Of a stretch of DNA of 64,000 bases, positions 63,209 to 64,000 are shown one piece after another. The stretch is taken from positions 13,293,929 through 13,357,928 of the forward strand of contig OW285187.1 of assembly GCA_935421135.1 (NCBI GenBank), written 5' to 3'. Origin of the DNA: Bugulina stolonifera (taxonomy: Eukaryota > Bryozoa > Gymnolaemata > Cheilostomatida > Bugulidae). Below the pieces are notes generated by a model that saw only the letters and a program-made list of their open reading frames with translations, was not told the DNA's origin and did no database searches. How positions within the stretch are numbered: position 1 is the stretch's first letter; every line of letters starts with the position of its first letter. Position numbers and translations under genes: made by a program.

Positions 63209-64000
63209 ACACTGACATTATTCTTGCATGACATCTTGTTGTATTCATACCCATTCATTCATTCATTCGTTATTATACTGTCTTATACACTGCGTGTCTT
63301 ATATATATACCAGTGCTTTTTTTGTAGGGGGCTCCCTGGGCTCCCGAGAGCCCCCTCAAAACCTCATGGTCTGTTGAGGGGGCTCCCGGGTGCCCCCTCA
63401 ACAAATTTCCACCTTTCAGTTTATAAAGTACCCATAACCAGGCATCAGGCATCGAATTAGGAACATACATGTACAAGTTACCTGGCACATGTACATATAT
63501 ATTAATATGCTATGGTAGACCCCAATGTTGACTCATGATTCCACAGCTGTTATGTCCTAGTCGCCCTTCCCAGTACTTTGTCGGACTATGCATATTGTAA
63601 GGACGATTGCCAGTTTTTTTACATGTAGACACATTTATTGTATTTTTCTGGAAGTGGGAAAAAGTGAGTTTACTACTATATAAATATTTGCTGTTTAGTG
63701 GTTACCTGTAGTTGTTCCTTGGACTGCTATGAAGACACTTTTTCTACATACAACTCCATGGTGCTTTTGACTAGGAATCTCTTAGCCTAAGATTGTACCA
63801 TGAGGTTATAAGCACAAGGAGGAACACTCAGACCTATGGATCATGATAGTAGGCAACAAGTAGCTTGTGCTAGTCAATCTCATGTATCACTAAGTGCACG
63901 TAAAGTGGAGGGCTGCTAGAACATTCTTGGTCTCTTTCATGTTTATGTTTGTGTAACTACGAGTGTACGCAAGAATTTCACAATAATAACATCTTAGCAT
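63209..64000. other. 3' flank and intergenic
   Basis: This is the downstream side of the gene ending at 63208. Apart from the GC-rich inverted repeat at 63310-63402 I see no gene, only AT-rich unique sequence up to the window edge. Confidence 0.5.
63310..63402. repeat. hAT-like end with GC-rich inverted repeats
   Basis: CAGTGCTTTTTTTGTAGGGG at 63311 has the form of a hAT terminus. It is followed by GGGGGCTCCCTGGGCTCCCG / AGAGCCCCCT, and then a 30-bp near-perfect inverted repeat at 63373-63402 (GTTGAGGGGGCTCCCGGG against its complement, one mismatch). GC content is far above the surroundings. A matching right-hand terminus was not found, so this is a solo end or a truncated non-autonomous element. 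Confidence 0.6.

Overview
The window is animal nuclear DNA. It is AT-rich, its genes are split by many short GT-AG introns, and it carries tRNA-derived SINEs, decayed LINE reverse transcriptases, short DNA-transposon remnants and tandem repeats. The conserved proteins (Shaker-type Kv channel, ropporin-like sperm protein, U1-70K, VPS41, uroporphyrinogen-III synthase) point to a metazoan with flagellated cells. Dense TACATGTA and TAGGCCTA palindromes and the compact introns suggest a non-vertebrate, perhaps marine, animal. I cannot place it in a phylum from sequence alone. No bacterial, viral or CRISPR features were seen.

Layout. 1-8.2 kb: mostly empty, one possible small membrane-protein exon near 2.6 kb. 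8.2-16.2 kb (minus): complete seven-exon uroporphyrinogen-III synthase. 16.2-22.8 kb: intergenic with two SINEs. 22.9-30.8 kb (minus): VPS41 in 22 recognised exons; the last part of its RING domain is not found. Two of its introns carry SINEs, one with a perfect 17-bp target-site duplication. 31-34.6 kb: two decayed non-LTR retrotransposon fragments and a SINE with 35-bp flanking repeats, all between divergent VPS41 and ROPN1L. 35.5 kb: a 73-bp near-perfect hairpin. 36.3-38.3 kb (plus): complete five-exon ropporin-1-like gene. 38.7-44.1 kb (minus): complete ten-exon U1-70K gene, tail-to-tail with the ropporin gene and hosting an opposite-strand ORF in intron 1. 45.9-47.5 kb (plus): intronless Shaker/Kv1 channel ending in a PDZ ligand. 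47.5-60.3 kb: gene-poor, with minisatellites, hairpins and a hAT-like MITE carrying a tRNA-like insert. 60.4-63.2 kb (plus): an unrecognised membrane-protein gene of five consistent exons. 63.3 kb: a GC-rich inverted repeat next to a hAT-like end.

The genes are unrelated housekeeping or cell-type genes (haem synthesis, endolysosomal tethering, cilium/sperm scaffold, splicing, membrane excitability), not an operon or pathway cluster. I found no convincing new multi-gene system. The least explained items are the long hairpin at 35.5 kb, the MITE with a tRNA-like insert at 58.7 kb, the ORF nested in the U1-70K intron and the novel membrane-protein gene at 60.4 kb.

Exon boundaries were read by eye from frame, splice signals and remembered family similarity. 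Phases were checked by arithmetic, but single boundaries may be off by a base or so.
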